Assembly: GCA_948579315.1 (NCBI GenBank)
Contig: CAPAOL010000066.1
Location: forward strand, 1 to 7,987
From: an uncultured Phocaeicola sp.
GTDB lineage: Bacteria > Bacteroidota > Bacteroidia > Bacteroidales > Bacteroidaceae
Direction: 5' to 3'
DNA: 7,987 nucleotides
This document shows positions 7,316 to 7,987 of the stretch, in pieces. A model generated the notes under the pieces. It had not been told where the DNA came from. It did no database searches and saw only the letters and a program-made list of their open reading frames with translations. The translations under genes and the position numbers were made by a program. How positions within the stretch are numbered: position 1 is the first letter of the stretch; the number at the start of each line of letters is the position of its first letter.

Positions 7316-7975
7316 ATGATTGAACAACAAAAAGAAGTATTACCCTTAATGGTGAGCATTCGTTGCAATACATATAATCATGAACGTTATATTCGCCAGT
7401 GTTTGGAAGGATTTGTGATACAAAAGACTAATTTTCGTTTTGAGGCCATTGTACATGATGATGCATCTACAGATGGCACAGCTGCTATTATTCGTGAATA
7501 TGCGGAGAAGTATCCAGATATCATCAAACCTATTTATGAAACCGAAAATCAGTATTCAAAGCATGACGGTTCACTTCGTAAAATAATAAATAAACATATG
7601 CATGGTAAATATATTGCAGTTTGTGAGGGAGATGATTATTGGATAGACCCATTTAAACTTCAGAAGCAAGTGGATTTTCTTGAAAATAATCCAGAGTATG
7701 GATTAGTACATACGGCTGCGAAAAGTTATCATGAAAATAAAAAGATATTTGATAGAAATAATATAGGAAAAGGATTTTCGAATGTAGAAGATTTGTTAGT
7801 TGTTAATCACATTGCTGCTTTAACTGTTTGCTACAGAAAACATTTATACTTTGATTATCTTAGTGAAATAACTCCTCAATCTTCTTGGAAGATGGGAGAT
7901 TATCCTTTGTGGCTTTATATTGGTTTTCATTCTAATAATACTTCGGTAAATTTTTACCGAAAAATTAAAAGTTAA
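7316..7975 (+). CDS. Family 2 glycosyltransferase, short, possibly truncated at its C-terminus
   Basis: A 219-residue GT-A fold inverting glycosyltransferase, expected to add a sugar from a nucleotide donor to the growing lipid-linked repeat on the cytoplasmic face. Visible motifs are VSIRCNTYNHERYI (13-26), the nucleotide-binding VHDDASTDGT (47-56), and CEGDDYWIDP (103-112) containing the metal-binding DxD-type Asp pair. KLQKQVDFLENNPEYGLVH (114-132) follows, and MGDYPLWL (193-200) carries the likely catalytic-base Asp. The catalytic core therefore looks complete. Related Bacteroides proteins usually run to about 280-330 residues, with a segment like 'FLPxVxAVYR' after the DYPLW region. Here the frame ends 19 residues after MGDYPLWL, with the odd tail NNTSVNFYRKIKS encoded largely across a palindrome. 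Another frame at 7948-7965 reads KFLPKN, which hints at a frameshift. The ATG at 7316 sits in an A/T-rich leader and is strongly A/T-biased like the two genes before it. The window ends 12 bases later, so the downstream sequence cannot be judged. Confidence 0.8.
   Translation: MIEQQKEVLPLMVSIRCNTYNHERYIRQCLEGFVIQKTNFRFEAIVHDDASTDGTAAIIREYAEKYPDIIKPIYETENQYSKHDGSLRKIINKHMHGKYIAVCEGDDYWIDPFKLQKQVDFLENNPEYGLVHTAAKSYHENKKIFDRNNIGKGFSNVEDLLVVNHIAALTVCYRKHLYFDYLSEITPQSSWKMGDYPLWLYIGFHSNNTSVNFYRKIKS
7942..7961. repeat. Near-perfect 20-base palindrome at the 3' end of the glycosyltransferase gene
   Basis: The arms TTCGGTAAA (7942-7950) and TTTACCGAA (7953-7961) are exact reverse complements separated by TT. 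The palindrome lies inside the last codons of the glycosyltransferase frame, before its TAA at 7973-7975. It has no following T-run, so it is not a standard intrinsic terminator. It could be a transcription-end hairpin, a protein-binding dyad or a scar. No second copy was noticed elsewhere in the window. Confidence 0.6.
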
Positions 7976-7987
7976 ACAATAGAACCG

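Noticed and set aside
1..7987. Invertible promoter or site-specific recombination switch typical of Bacteroides capsule loci
   Set aside because: No pair of long inverted repeats flanking a promoter and no recombinase gene were found. The window lies inside the operon, away from its usual regulated 5' end.

Overview
The window looks like the interior of a surface-polysaccharide (capsule or exopolysaccharide) gene cluster from a Bacteroidota gut-type organism, most likely Bacteroides, Phocaeicola or a close relative. This rests on the gene repertoire, on A/T-rich gene leaders mostly without clear Shine-Dalgarno sequences, on the outer-membrane SLBB export protein followed by a kinase-less Wzz, and on protein sequences that read like Bacteroides homologs. 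No ribosomal marker or unique species signature is present, so the genus is an inference.

All genes lie on the + strand and are closely packed, as in one operon. Positions 1-1534 hold the export end of the pathway: the 3' end of an SLBB-domain (Wza-like) export protein, then a Wzz chain-length regulator. Positions 1535-2654 hold a short spacer and a membrane acyltransferase of the acyltransferase-3 family whose true N-terminus is unclear. Positions 2660-4093 encode a Wzx-type flippase. Positions 4106-5215 encode a VioA-like PLP sugar aminotransferase. Positions 5220-6530 encode a CapK/PaaK-like adenylate-forming enzyme. Positions 6568-7218 encode a PglD/NeuD-type left-handed beta-helix acyltransferase. 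Positions 7316-7975 encode a family-2 glycosyltransferase that ends unusually early, at a palindrome.

A plausible reading is that the aminotransferase installs an amino group on a nucleotide-linked 4-keto-6-deoxy sugar and the beta-helix enzyme N-acylates it. The acyl group is acetyl, or an acid activated by the CapK-like enzyme. The glycosyltransferase then helps build the lipid-linked repeat, the acyltransferase-3 protein O-acylates it, Wzx flips it, and Wzz and the SLBB protein control its length and export. The nucleotide-sugar precursor enzymes (RmlA/RmlB type), an initiating phosphosugar transferase and a Wzy polymerase are not in the window.

Base composition is mosaic. The export, wzz, flippase and aminotransferase genes are visibly G/C-richer than the acyltransferase-3 gene and everything after position 5216, which suggests cassette-like assembly. 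No tRNA, rRNA, CRISPR array, complete insertion sequence or convincing terminator was seen. No gene-free stretch exceeds 300 bases.
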